From NCBI GenBank assembly GCA_001464165.1, contig LNEX01000586.1, positions 1-20,249 of the forward strand: a DNA stretch of 20,249 nt, written 5' to 3'. The DNA comes from a bacterium Ga0077546. GTDB lineage: Bacteria > Cyanobacteriota > Vampirovibrionia > Obscuribacterales > Obscuribacteraceae. How positions within the stretch are numbered: position 1 is the first letter of the stretch; every line of letters starts with the position of its first letter. The notes beneath the pieces are model-generated. The model ran no database searches. It was not told the DNA's origin and saw only the letters and a program-made list of their open reading frames with translations. Positions 8,152 to 14,483 of the stretch are shown in pieces. The translations under genes and the position numbers were made by a program.

Positions 8152-9816
8152 ATGAATAAGAACTCGCTCCTGAGCGGCGTTCTCGGTTCGCTGCGCAAGT
8201 ACGCAACGGCCTTGATTCTTGCCGCCTCCGTCATCACCGTGGGAATGTCCCCCGTCGCCGCACAGAACGTGCCGGCTGCGACCACTCCCGCCATCACCAA
8301 CCCCGTCACTGTCACCACAGCCGCACCCGTTGCCGCAAAATTCGACGGCGTCGCCATCTACAACACCGCTTTCGAAGTTCTGCGCGACTACCACAAAGAC
8401 CTGCAGAACCCGGTCGAACGCGCCAAGTTCATCAAGGAATGGCAGAACCGCCACGCCACTGACGGTGTGCTCGATACCGAAGCAGGCACCGACAAGGCGG
8501 TCTACGAGATGGTGTGGAGTCTCGGTCAGCGCTTCGACTATTACAACCTGCCTGAGGCCAATCAGGCCGAGAAGGCTCGTTCTGAAGCTTCTATGGCCGG
8601 CATCGGCGCCACGCTCTACCAGAAGGGCTTGAGCTCGGCCATCCGCGCCCTGGGCAAAGAGCCGAAGAAAGAAGACGTGATGCCGCTCTTCAAGCTGAGC
8701 GACGAACGTCCGATGATTGTTGCCGAAGACCCTGACTCTGATACTCCGTCTGGCAAAGCCGGGCTGAAGAAGGGTGACCGCATCGTCGCTGTCGATGGTG
8801 CAAGTGTCAACGGCAAGACTCTCGATGAAGTCGTGAAGACCATTCGCGGCACTCCCGGCACCACTGTCACTCTCAGCATCGTTCGCAAGAGCGATGGCGC
8901 CGACAAGAAGATCGACCTGCCGATCGTACGCGCCAAGTTCGTCGTGCATGTCGTCAAGTCGGAAGACCTGGGCAACGGCGTGACGCACATCAAGCTCACG
9001 CACTTCGAGTCGCAGTACGGCACCGAAGAGATGTACAACGCGCTCACTGAAGCCGCCAAGGGCAAGGCCATCATCCTTGACCTGCGTGGAAACCCCGGTG
9101 GTGAGCTGAGCCAGCCCATCAACATGGCGGCGATGTTCCTCGAAAAGGGCATTGTCGTTCAGCTGATTCAGCGCAGCGACGACGACAAGGTGACCATCAC
9201 CCACTCGTTCACCCCGACGACATACAACGGTCACATCGTCACCAGCGCCGGTCAGGACATGACCAAGACTGGCAAGCGACCGGACATGATTGTGCCCAAG
9301 GACATGCCCGTCATCGTCCTCGTTGACGGTGGCTCGGCATCGGCATCAGAGATTCTCGCCGGCGCATTGCAGGCCAACAAGCGTGCCCTCGTCATCGGTC
9401 AGCCGACCGTCGGTAAGGGTGTGGGCCAGAATGTCATCCCGCTGCCTGGCGACCGCAACCTGCACGTCACCTCTTTTGAATTCCGTCCGGCAGCGCAAGT
9501 GATGGACTGGATCGGCATCGTGCCGGACATCGAAGTCACCCTGCCTGAGGATGCAAATCTGCAGGAAGACCCGAGCTCTGACGCTCAGCTCAACCGCGCC
9601 AAGGTGGAAGCAATTGCTGCCATCGCTGGCAAGGCCTCGCCTGCTCGCGCCGCAGCTGAAATCACTGCCCGCAAGGCCGAGCTGAAGAAGAAGAACGAAG
9701 AGAACTTCGCCAAGGAAGTCGAAGCCCGTCGCAAGGCCATCGCCGAGCCGGCAGACAAGTCAGCTGCTGACGGCACTGCTGTCACGCCGCCGGCCGCCGA
9801 CAAGAGCGACAAGTAG
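8152..9816 (+). CDS. S41-family C-terminal processing peptidase with PDZ domain
   Basis: 554 aa from this ATG. Signal peptide residues 1-37 (cut after AAQ-type site), helical N-terminal domain (about 64-180), PDZ domain (about 180-260, with AGLKKGDRIVAVDG at 203-216) and S41 catalytic domain (about 262-465). The catalytic set is complete: S397 in GGSASASE, K422 in TVGKG, and Q426 four residues later, the spacing seen in CtpA/Prc. GKAIILDLRGNPGGELS (304-320) is the other hallmark. A Lys/Glu-rich helical tail (about 478-535) ends it. The frame is open back to a GTG at 8095, but the ATG at 8152 has RBS AAAGGAA (8137-8143) and begins a normal signal peptide. Such enzymes trim C termini of periplasmic or secreted proteins. 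It may process clients of the upstream MoxR/VWA set. Confidence 0.93.
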   Translation: MNKNSLLSGVLGSLRKYATALILAASVITVGMSPVAAQNVPAATTPAITNPVTVTTAAPVAAKFDGVAIYNTAFEVLRDYHKDLQNPVERAKFIKEWQNRHATDGVLDTEAGTDKAVYEMVWSLGQRFDYYNLPEANQAEKARSEASMAGIGATLYQKGLSSAIRALGKEPKKEDVMPLFKLSDERPMIVAEDPDSDTPSGKAGLKKGDRIVAVDGASVNGKTLDEVVKTIRGTPGTTVTLSIVRKSDGADKKIDLPIVRAKFVVHVVKSEDLGNGVTHIKLTHFESQYGTEEMYNALTEAAKGKAIILDLRGNPGGELSQPINMAAMFLEKGIVVQLIQRSDDDKVTITHSFTPTTYNGHIVTSAGQDMTKTGKRPDMIVPKDMPVIVLVDGGSASASEILAGALQANKRALVIGQPTVGKGVGQNVIPLPGDRNLHVTSFEFRPAAQVMDWIGIVPDIEVTLPEDANLQEDPSSDAQLNRAKVEAIAAIAGKASPARAAAEITARKAELKKKNEENFAKEVEARRKAIAEPADKSAADGTAVTPPAADKSDK

Positions 9817-9826
9817 CACCGTCTGT

Positions 9827-9862
9827 GGTGCGCGCCCATTCCACCGCGGAAGGGCGCGCACC
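9827..9862 (+). terminator. Strong GC hairpin between the two S41 genes
   Basis: GGTGCGCGCCC (9827-9837) pairs perfectly with GGGCGCGCACC (9852-9862). Inside, TTCC (9839-9842) pairs with GGAA (9848-9851), leaving one bulged A and a 5-nt loop, so about 15 pairs in total. What follows (CATTTCTC) is only mildly U-rich. It may be a leaky terminator or a 3'-end stabiliser that sets the ratio of the two peptidases; the second gene starts 60 nt later. Confidence 0.6.
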
Positions 9863-9922
9863 CATTTCTCTAGATTTCAAAGTCAACCCGACTCTTAACC
9901 TAAACCTGAAAGGGATAATCGT

Positions 9923-11911
9923 ATGTCAATCAATCTCAGACACCACATGCGGGGTCTGGCGATGGTGGCGCTCTCGGCACTCCTGTCGGTCGCTTCCCTC
10001 TCGCCAGCTGCTTTCGCACAAGATCCGACCAAGTCGGTCTCCGTCACCGGCACCTCCGATTCGCTGAGCGAGTCGGACCTGCGCGGCGCCCCCGTCGACA
10101 CCAAGAACGTCGTCGACAAGGCCAAGCTCTTCCGCAAGCTGCCCAACGGCACGCCTGTGGAAATCACGCCCATGGACGTGACACAGCCCGGCAAGCCGGC
10201 AGTCGACCCCAAGGCCCCGGTTGTGGTCCCCACGGCTCCTTCCGTCGACCCCCACGCCCCGGTTCCTGTCCCTGTCACTCCGGCAGTCGACCCCAATGCA
10301 CCGGCCACCGCTCCCGGTACCACGCAGACCCCTGCTCCCGGCACCAACCCGGCAACACCTCCCGGCACCACTACCGTCGCACCGACGGGACCGTCTCCTG
10401 GTGTTCTCACCCCCAGTGGCATGCCCACTGCTGAAGACATCCAGAAGATGATCAAGATGCGCCAAGAACAGATGCGCGACCCGGCCAAACAGCCGAGCCC
10501 GGAAGTTCTGGAAAAGATCTACCGCGACGTCTGGACTCAGATCGGCGCCAAGTACTACGACCAGGGCAAGTTGAAAGACTGGCACCTCTGGGCCGACAAG
10601 TACAAGGGCAAGCTCAAGACCGGTGAAGACCTGCAGAACGCCCTCAAGGAAATGGTTGCCAGTGTCGGTGACCGCTGGACCAAGTTCACCACCGTGGACG
10701 ACATGTTCGCCTCGATGGCACGCAGCGCCAGTGGCATCGTCCACCTTGGCGTCGGGCTGGCTCGCCAGACCGACGGCACCTATAAGATCGAAATGATTCT
10801 CTACGGCACGCCGGCATGGGAAGGCAACCGCCTTCGCACTGGCGACGTGGTCAAATCGATTGTGGTCAACAGCACCGGCAGCGATGGCAAGGCAACCTCC
10901 GTCAAAACCGACTTGGCTGGCCTGACGAAAGACCAGGCAGACGCACTGACCTTCGCCAAGAAGGGCAGCGAGGCCGTGCTCACCATCGTCCACGATGGCA
11001 TCGAAGAGCAGGTCAAAGTAGCTTTCGGTCTTGCACCGGAAGCTGAAATCGACGTGCGCATGCTGCCGGGCAACATCGGCTACATTCGCCTGCCCAGCTT
11101 CGGCTCCAGCCCTGGAGACCTCGAAGCTCTGAGCCAGGGTATGGTCGAAGCACTCTTCGCCCTTGACCAGAATGCCAATGGTGGCATGCGCGGCTTGGTG
11201 CTGGACCTGCGCAACAACGGCGGCGGTATCGTCGACGTAGCGCAGAACATCGCCTCGCTCTTCATCCGCGAAGGCATCTTCCTCAAGACCCACGAAAGCA
11301 ACGGGCGCTTTAGCGAAGACAAGACCATCAGCATCAATCGGCCACTGCCGTACAACTACGTCGGCATGCCGCCCGAGATGGCTGCAATCATCGAGCGTCT
11401 CTTGGAAGTGCCGATGACGGTTCTCGTCAACGGTAGCTCTGCTTCCAGCTCAGAAATCCTGACCGGCACTCTGAAGGACAACAAGCGTGCCATCATCATC
11501 GGCACGCAGACCTTCGGCAAGGCCGTGGCCTACACCGGTGAGCAGATCAAGCCGCTCGGAGAGCTGCAGATCACGGTCATGCACTACCTCACCCCGAGCG
11601 GTTACGACCTGGCGAACAAGGGCATCGAGCCCGACCTCGTCATCGACCGCAGCCGTGGTGGCAGCATCGATGAACAGTTGGCCGCCGCGGTCACTGTCAT
11701 CAACCAGATGGCCAACGCCAAGTTCGCTGGCCCGGCCGGTACCCCGCCCGCTCACAACGGCGATGACGACTTCGGAGGCATTTCGGTGCTGATGATCGGC
11801 ATTGGCTTGGGTGCTGGCCTGGTTGGTCTGTTTCTGGTTCGCTTGCATGGTCGCAAGCGCAGAGAGCGTGACCTGGCGGAGAAGGAAGACCGCAAGAACC
11901 ATCACCAGTAA
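9923..11911 (+). CDS. Membrane-anchored S41-family peptidase-like protein with proline-rich linker
   Basis: 662 aa. Signal peptide (1-33, ending FAQ), acidic/hydrophilic segment, proline-rich linker (about 84-165), helical region (about 168-265), PDZ-like region (about 268-370, with NRLRTGDVVKSIVV at 302-315), S41 domain (about 375-575) and a C-terminal membrane segment (about 619-639) followed by a very basic tail. S508 (NGSSASSSE) and K533 (TFGKA) are at the standard 25-residue distance. The glutamine expected at K+4 is Y537, so activity may be altered. GLVLDLRNNGGGIVDVA (424-440) is the other family hallmark. Signal peptide plus C-terminal anchor would hold the protease outside and the basic tail inside. 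RBS AAAGGGA (9909-9915) is 7 nt before ATG. It forms a pair with the S41 gene just upstream but is not a recent duplicate by sequence. Confidence 0.9.
   Translation: MSINLRHHMRGLAMVALSALLSVASLSPAAFAQDPTKSVSVTGTSDSLSESDLRGAPVDTKNVVDKAKLFRKLPNGTPVEITPMDVTQPGKPAVDPKAPVVVPTAPSVDPHAPVPVPVTPAVDPNAPATAPGTTQTPAPGTNPATPPGTTTVAPTGPSPGVLTPSGMPTAEDIQKMIKMRQEQMRDPAKQPSPEVLEKIYRDVWTQIGAKYYDQGKLKDWHLWADKYKGKLKTGEDLQNALKEMVASVGDRWTKFTTVDDMFASMARSASGIVHLGVGLARQTDGTYKIEMILYGTPAWEGNRLRTGDVVKSIVVNSTGSDGKATSVKTDLAGLTKDQADALTFAKKGSEAVLTIVHDGIEEQVKVAFGLAPEAEIDVRMLPGNIGYIRLPSFGSSPGDLEALSQGMVEALFALDQNANGGMRGLVLDLRNNGGGIVDVAQNIASLFIREGIFLKTHESNGRFSEDKTISINRPLPYNYVGMPPEMAAIIERLLEVPMTVLVNGSSASSSEILTGTLKDNKRAIIIGTQTFGKAVAYTGEQIKPLGELQITVMHYLTPSGYDLANKGIEPDLVIDRSRGGSIDEQLAAAVTVINQMANAKFAGPAGTPPAHNGDDDFGGISVLMIGIGLGAGLVGLFLVRLHGRKRRERDLAEKEDRKNHHQ
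10199..10324 (+). repeat. Three 42-nt (14-residue) tandem repeats in the peptidase linker
   Basis: Units start at 10199, 10241 and 10283 and encode AVDPKAP, SVDPHAP and AVDPNAP at the head of each 14-residue block, the rest being Pro/Val/Thr. GCAGTCGACCCCAA recurs exactly at the first and third units. In-frame repeats of this kind change linker length without breaking the frame. Confidence 0.7.
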
Positions 11912-11916
11912 TGACG

Positions 11917-11950
11917 GTGGTGACGTTGTTCTTTGGAACAACAGCACCAC
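11917..11950 (+). terminator. Hairpin just after second S41 gene
   Basis: GTGGTG (11917-11922) pairs with CACCAC (11945-11950) and GTTGTTC (11925-11931) pairs with GAACAAC (11936-11942), separated by a 2x2 internal loop and closed by a 4-nt loop. It begins 6 nt after the stop codon. No U-run follows directly, so it is a candidate 3'-end hairpin and not a textbook terminator. Confidence 0.55.
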
Positions 11951-11995
11951 TTGATGGTAAATGAGTTTGAGGTCCCAATAAAAGTTTTTCAACCC

Positions 11996-12038
11996 GAGGG
12001 CTGGTCACACTGATTAACATTCAGGTTGACCAGCCCTC
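11996..12038 (+). promoter_or_regulatory. 12-bp perfect inverted repeat upstream of a strong Shine-Dalgarno
   Basis: GAGGGCTGGTCA (11996-12007) and TGACCAGCCCTC (12027-12038) are perfect complements around a 19-nt loop. Eight nt later comes the near-perfect Shine-Dalgarno GAAAGGAGG (12047-12055). CAACCCGA occurs just before the left arm (11990-11997) and again just before the Shine-Dalgarno (12041-12048). There is no U-run. It may be a leader hairpin or the 3' end of the upstream message. Confidence 0.55.
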
Positions 12039-12060
12039 ACCAACCCGAAAGGAGGAAACC

Positions 12061-12201
12061 ATGACACGTACAAGGCTAAGCCGAATGTAGGTCCTGGTGG
12101 GCGCACTGACGATTGTGTTGGTGCAAAGGCCAGTCTTATCGTTGAAACCTCGGCTCAATAGCTTGCTTGGAACAGTTCCTCGGAACGATTTCCAGGAGTA
12201 A
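12061..12201 (+). pseudogene. 9-codon ORF with perfect RBS; frame continues past TAG as a signal-peptide-like sequence
   Basis: ATG at 12061 follows GAAAGGAGG (12047-12055) at good spacing, the strongest Shine-Dalgarno in the window, yet the ORF reads only MTRTRLSRM before TAG (12088-12090). In the same frame it then reads VLVGALTIVLVQRPVLSLKP and continues to a TAA at 12199-12201. Basic residues followed by a hydrophobic run look like an N-terminal signal or anchor sequence, so this may be a small membrane or secreted protein (46 codons) lost by an amber mutation. The alternatives are a true leader peptide that controls the downstream gene, or amber readthrough. I cannot distinguish these from the sequence. 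Confidence 0.4.
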
Positions 12202-12261
12202 CTTCTCGGAGTAACTTCCGTTAAGTGATGCTGTTGAGTACTATCGGCCTTGCCGAGTGTT

Positions 12262-12313
12262 GAGGTAAGACTGTCACCTCCGCTTGCACCAGGACCTCCA
12301 TTCCTTGGAGGTG
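12262..12313 (+). promoter_or_regulatory. Alternative hairpins that bury the Shine-Dalgarno of the ParB-like gene
   Basis: The Shine-Dalgarno GGAGGT (12307-12312) lies inside TGGAGGT (12306-12312), which pairs perfectly with ACCTCCA (12294-12300) around a 5-nt loop. A second anti-Shine-Dalgarno, CACCTCC (12275-12281), can pair instead with GGAGGTG (12307-12313), and that same segment can pair with GAGGT (12262-12266) upstream. These pairings are mutually exclusive. The layout fits translational control by a switching leader or thermosensor, but folding energies were not computed. Confidence 0.5.
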
Positions 12314-12316
12314 TCT

Positions 12317-12616
12317 ATGGGCAAGTCGTATCGCGGTCGCAATCAGGCGACCATTCGCTGTCACCGCAGCGAAGTTGAGGCCATTTTCGTCGCTCTCTCC
12401 GACGTTTACGTGTCGGAAGCAACCTGGGATAAGCTCATCGCTCGCGATGGGCAGCAGATCGAACAGTATCGCCAGGCCTATGAGAACGGCGAAGAAATGG
12501 TCCGTGTGGTTCTGCGTCCTCGCTTCGACGGTGGTTACAACGTTGAAGACGGACGTCATCGTGTTATCGCGGCCAAGCTGGCTGGTATCGGCTTCATCGA
12601 AGCTGCCATCGTCTAA
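12317..12616 (+). CDS. Small ParB/sulfiredoxin-like domain protein
   Basis: 99 aa from ATG 12317, which has RBS GGAGGT (12307-12312) at 4-nt spacing; the frame extends to an upstream TTG (12284), less likely. The C-terminal half reads YNVEDGRHRVIAAKLAGIGF (74-93) then IEAAIV. The DGRHR-x-x-A-A-x-x-x-G-x-x-x-[IV]-x-[AV]-x-[IV] pattern is that of the ParB/Srx-like nucleotide-binding fold, where Gly-x-x-x-Arg contacts a phosphate. The first half (1-70) is basic, then helical (about 35-60), with two Cys/His residues near 15-16 (CHR). No helix-turn-helix is present, so it is not a full ParB partition protein; it resembles the small stand-alone ParB-like domains found in many genomes. Function unknown. 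Terminator at 12683-12717. Confidence 0.7.
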   Translation: MGKSYRGRNQATIRCHRSEVEAIFVALSDVYVSEATWDKLIARDGQQIEQYRQAYENGEEMVRVVLRPRFDGGYNVEDGRHRVIAAKLAGIGFIEAAIV

Positions 12617-12636
12617 ACCAGCTAGAATCCGCGAAC

Positions 12637-12663
12637 ATCGAACTTGCTGCCAGTAAGTTCGAT
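12637..12663 (+). repeat. 9-bp hairpin after ParB-like gene
   Basis: ATCGAACTT (12637-12645) pairs perfectly with AAGTTCGAT (12655-12663) around a 9-nt loop, 20 nt after the stop and just before the terminator. It may be a 3'-UTR stabilising hairpin. Confidence 0.5.
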
Positions 12664-12682
12664 AACCAAAAAACGGTAAGCG

Positions 12683-12717
12683 AAAGAGGGAGGCGGAGCA
12701 ATCCCCTCCCTCTTTTT
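12683..12717 (+). terminator. Rho-independent terminator
   Basis: AAAGAGGGAGG (12683-12693) pairs perfectly with CCTCCCTCTTT (12705-12715), 11-nt loop, and the T-run continues (TTTTTCTT). It closes the transcript of the ParB-like gene. Confidence 0.9.
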
Positions 12718-12810
12718 CTTCCACTCCAACTCTCACCCTTCCATCAACTTTATTCCGTAACTCCATCCCGTCCATCAACAATTTTTTTTGCCATGGAGAT
12801 ATCAAGAAGC

Positions 12811-13429
12811 ATGAAGAAATTCGTCAAATGGGGATTGCTCGGCTTGGCTCTGGCCTTGGCTCTGGCACTCCTCCGATAACTTTCAGGTCAAAGAGCGCGT
12901 GATCTTCAAGCTCAAGAGTGCCTTTGATGTGACAGCCAATGGCGACGACTATGGCGTTGTCACCGAACGTCTCGTCGCCCTGACCCGCTCGTTCGTCTTC
13001 ACTGACAACAGCGGCGCCAACGTGGCAACGGCCAGCGTGGCAATCGTCAGCTGGGGTACTCAAATTGATATCGTGGATGGTGCTGGTAACAGCATCGGCA
13101 CCATCAAAGAAGAGGTCTTCAGCTCGATGTTCAAGACCTGGACTACCTACAAGATTCTCGATGGGCGCGGCAACGTCGTGGCCTACTCGCACAAGTCCGA
13201 GATTCTCGCCACTGACATCACTCTCTTGAGCACCAGCGGCAAGACCGTCGCCGAACTGCACCGCGGCTACTTCAACTGGTTCGGCGACAGCTGGGCCGTT
13301 ACCGTCAAAGACCGCAGTGTCATTGACCCGCGCATTCTGCCTTTCATCGCCGCCTACAAGACCCAGTCGGATAACGACAAGAACTCTACGGACAGCGGCG
13401 GCGGCTCTGGCAGCAGCAAGAAGAAGTAG
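12811..13429 (+). pseudogene. LURP-one-related (LOR/YxjI-like) membrane-anchored protein, frames split by +1
   Basis: ATG 12811 opens MKKFVKWGLLGLALALALAL-L-R, a membrane anchor or signal, then stops at TAA 12877-12879. One base further on, the next frame reads DNFQVKERVIFKLKSAFDV and stays open to 13429. A GTG at 12899 could start it (176 aa) but has a weak RBS and would cut into the domain's first strand. The domain shows repeated strand-turn units with DxxG turns (TDNSGANVA, VDGAGNSIG, LDGRGNVVA) and a final KDRSVIDPRILPFIAAY, matching the LOR/Tubby-like fold (DUF567, YxjI). A Ser/Gly/Lys-rich tail ends it. Skipping C at 12874 would join the two parts as ...LALLDNFQ.... This may be a real mutation, a sequence error or programmed shifting. 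A 12-nt tandem repeat (TTGGCTCTGG at 12844 and 12856) codes for the LALA run. GGAG at 12795-12798 is a distant RBS. LOR proteins are membrane-associated; their role in bacteria is unclear. Confidence 0.7.
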
Positions 13430-13485
13430 GTGACTGGAGTATCCTGGCGTGCCCTAGTGTATCCTCGGCGCAAGCCAAAATAGCC

Positions 13486-13535
13486 AACATGGCGAACTTG
13501 CACTCGTTGCTTGGTCGCCATGTTTTTTTATTTTT
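13486..13535 (+). terminator. Rho-independent terminator
   Basis: AACATGGCGA (13486-13495) pairs perfectly with TCGCCATGTT (13515-13524) around a 19-nt loop, followed by T7-A-T5. It lies 57 nt after the LOR stop codon. Confidence 0.92.
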
Positions 13536-13808
13536 GTATATGACATAGCTTAGTATTGCATACCATAGTACTTTTCATTTTTTTGCAAAACTCAATGAAA
13601 ACCGCTATAGATATTGCTTTAACCGTTTTCCAAAAAGGGAAGATTTTTTCGCAAAAATCTTCCCTTTTTGGAAAAGCGTCAATGTGGAACAATTCCCGTC
13701 TTTTTCTGATCGCGCCTCTTCATAATTCATTCTTTTCTCTATTGAACTTTTTCCAGATTCAAGACGTTAGATCAAGAAAGCATCACTCGTAGCTATCAGG
13801 AGAAAATT
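13536..13808. other. AT-rich intergenic region with palindrome before AbiEi-like gene
   Basis: About 270 nt, clearly AT-rich after the GC-rich LOR gene. It holds an imperfect hairpin (TTTTCATT 13572-13579 against AATGAAAA 13594-13601, with TTTTGCAAAA inside) and the perfect palindrome at 13626-13675. The open frame 13556-13792 runs through the palindrome and is not credible as a gene. A promoter for the gene at 13809 should be here but none stands out. Confidence 0.5.
13626..13675. repeat. Second perfect AT-rich palindrome (23-bp arms)
   Basis: Arms 13626-13648 and 13653-13675 are exact complements around TCGC. Its inner plan is A5, then GGGAAGA, then T6, CGC, A5, TCTTCCC, T5. This is the same plan as the palindrome at 210-251 (A5, stem, T-run, GC, A-run, stem, T5), but the stem sequence differs and remains fully paired. 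As RNA it gives a hairpin followed by GGAAAA and no U-run on the plus strand. Confidence 0.75.
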
Positions 13809-14483
13809 GTGCCTAACTGTACAAGCGAACTCAAAAGATTTATTTCATCGCTGCCTCCAGGCGAGCTGTTTAGCACGACGCAGTTCTTGGAGCGAGACCG
13901 CAGTTCGCATTTGAGATCAAGCATAGATTCTGCATTAGCCAAATTGGTTAAAGCTGGATATCTAGATAGAATTGCAGCGGGTATCTTTGTAAAATCCGAA
14001 AAAAGAAAGGTTGTCTATACTAATCTTGAAATTGCAGACATCAAGGCCAGAAGCTCAGCCAATCAAATCAATAGCCTCTCCCAGTTTAAGCAGTCAGAAG
14101 CAGGTAATAACAAGACCGCAGAGAAGACAGTATTCTTCAGTCTCGGCAAAAGTACAAAATTTCGCTATCAAGGCGAATACATAAGTATCAAACAAGTAAG
14201 CGCAAAGAAGCTGCAACTGGTTAGCAGCGAAATCGGAGCAATTGTGCTCAATCTCTGGCAAAACGGAAAAAATCTGACGGATGTAGCTGAGATAGCTAAA
14301 ACCATTGCACCACTTAGCCGAAAGGAACTACAAGAATTCATAGCATTGGCACCCTGTATGCCGAACTGGCTTTCTACAAGAGCCAAAGAAGCAATTGGTC
14401 CCAAGTGGCAAAAAATAGAACGAGAATTGCAGCAAAGAAACACGGCAACAATCACTAAAATCGTTGTTGACAGAGACCATTGA
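13809..14483 (+). CDS. AbiEi/DUF6088-like winged-helix protein (orphan antitoxin-like)
   Basis: 224 aa, GTG start with RBS AGGAG (13798-13802) at 6-nt spacing. Residues 8-60 match the N-terminal winged helix of type IV antitoxins (AbiEi/DUF6088): a helix, the recognition segment SSIDSALAKLVKAGYLDRIA (38-57) and the wing GIFVKSE. A middle region (about 106-150) is beta-rich, and residues 155-200 (ending APCMPNWLSTRAKEAIGPKW) resemble the C-terminal segment of DUF6088 proteins. In such systems the antitoxin represses its own promoter and neutralises an AbiEii nucleotidyltransferase. No such toxin gene follows; the next gene is on the opposite strand and overlaps this one tail-to-tail by 29 nt. 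AT-rich codon use unlike the main cluster suggests acquired DNA. Confidence 0.65.
   Translation: MPNCTSELKRFISSLPPGELFSTTQFLERDRSSHLRSSIDSALAKLVKAGYLDRIAAGIFVKSEKRKVVYTNLEIADIKARSSANQINSLSQFKQSEAGNNKTAEKTVFFSLGKSTKFRYQGEYISIKQVSAKKLQLVSSEIGAIVLNLWQNGKNLTDVAEIAKTIAPLSRKELQEFIALAPCMPNWLSTRAKEAIGPKWQKIERELQQRNTATITKIVVDRDH

Larger units (their letters stand above)
11912..12316 (+). other. 405-nt structured intergenic region before the ParB-like gene
   Basis: Holds two hairpins (11917-11950, 11996-12038), the short ORF at 12061, a palindrome GGAACAGTTCC (12169-12179), an 11-nt direct repeat GGAGTAACTTC at 12195-12205 and 12208-12218, and the Shine-Dalgarno hairpin at 12294-12312. No riboswitch family was recognised. 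The density of small structures suggests a long regulated leader. Confidence 0.5.

Noticed and set aside
12284..12316. TTG start for the ParB-like gene
   Set aside because: The ATG at 12317 has GGAGGT at suitable spacing; the extension covers the regulatory hairpin.
13556..13792. Plus-strand ORF of 78 aa
   Set aside because: Runs through the perfect palindrome and T/A tracts; no plausible protein.
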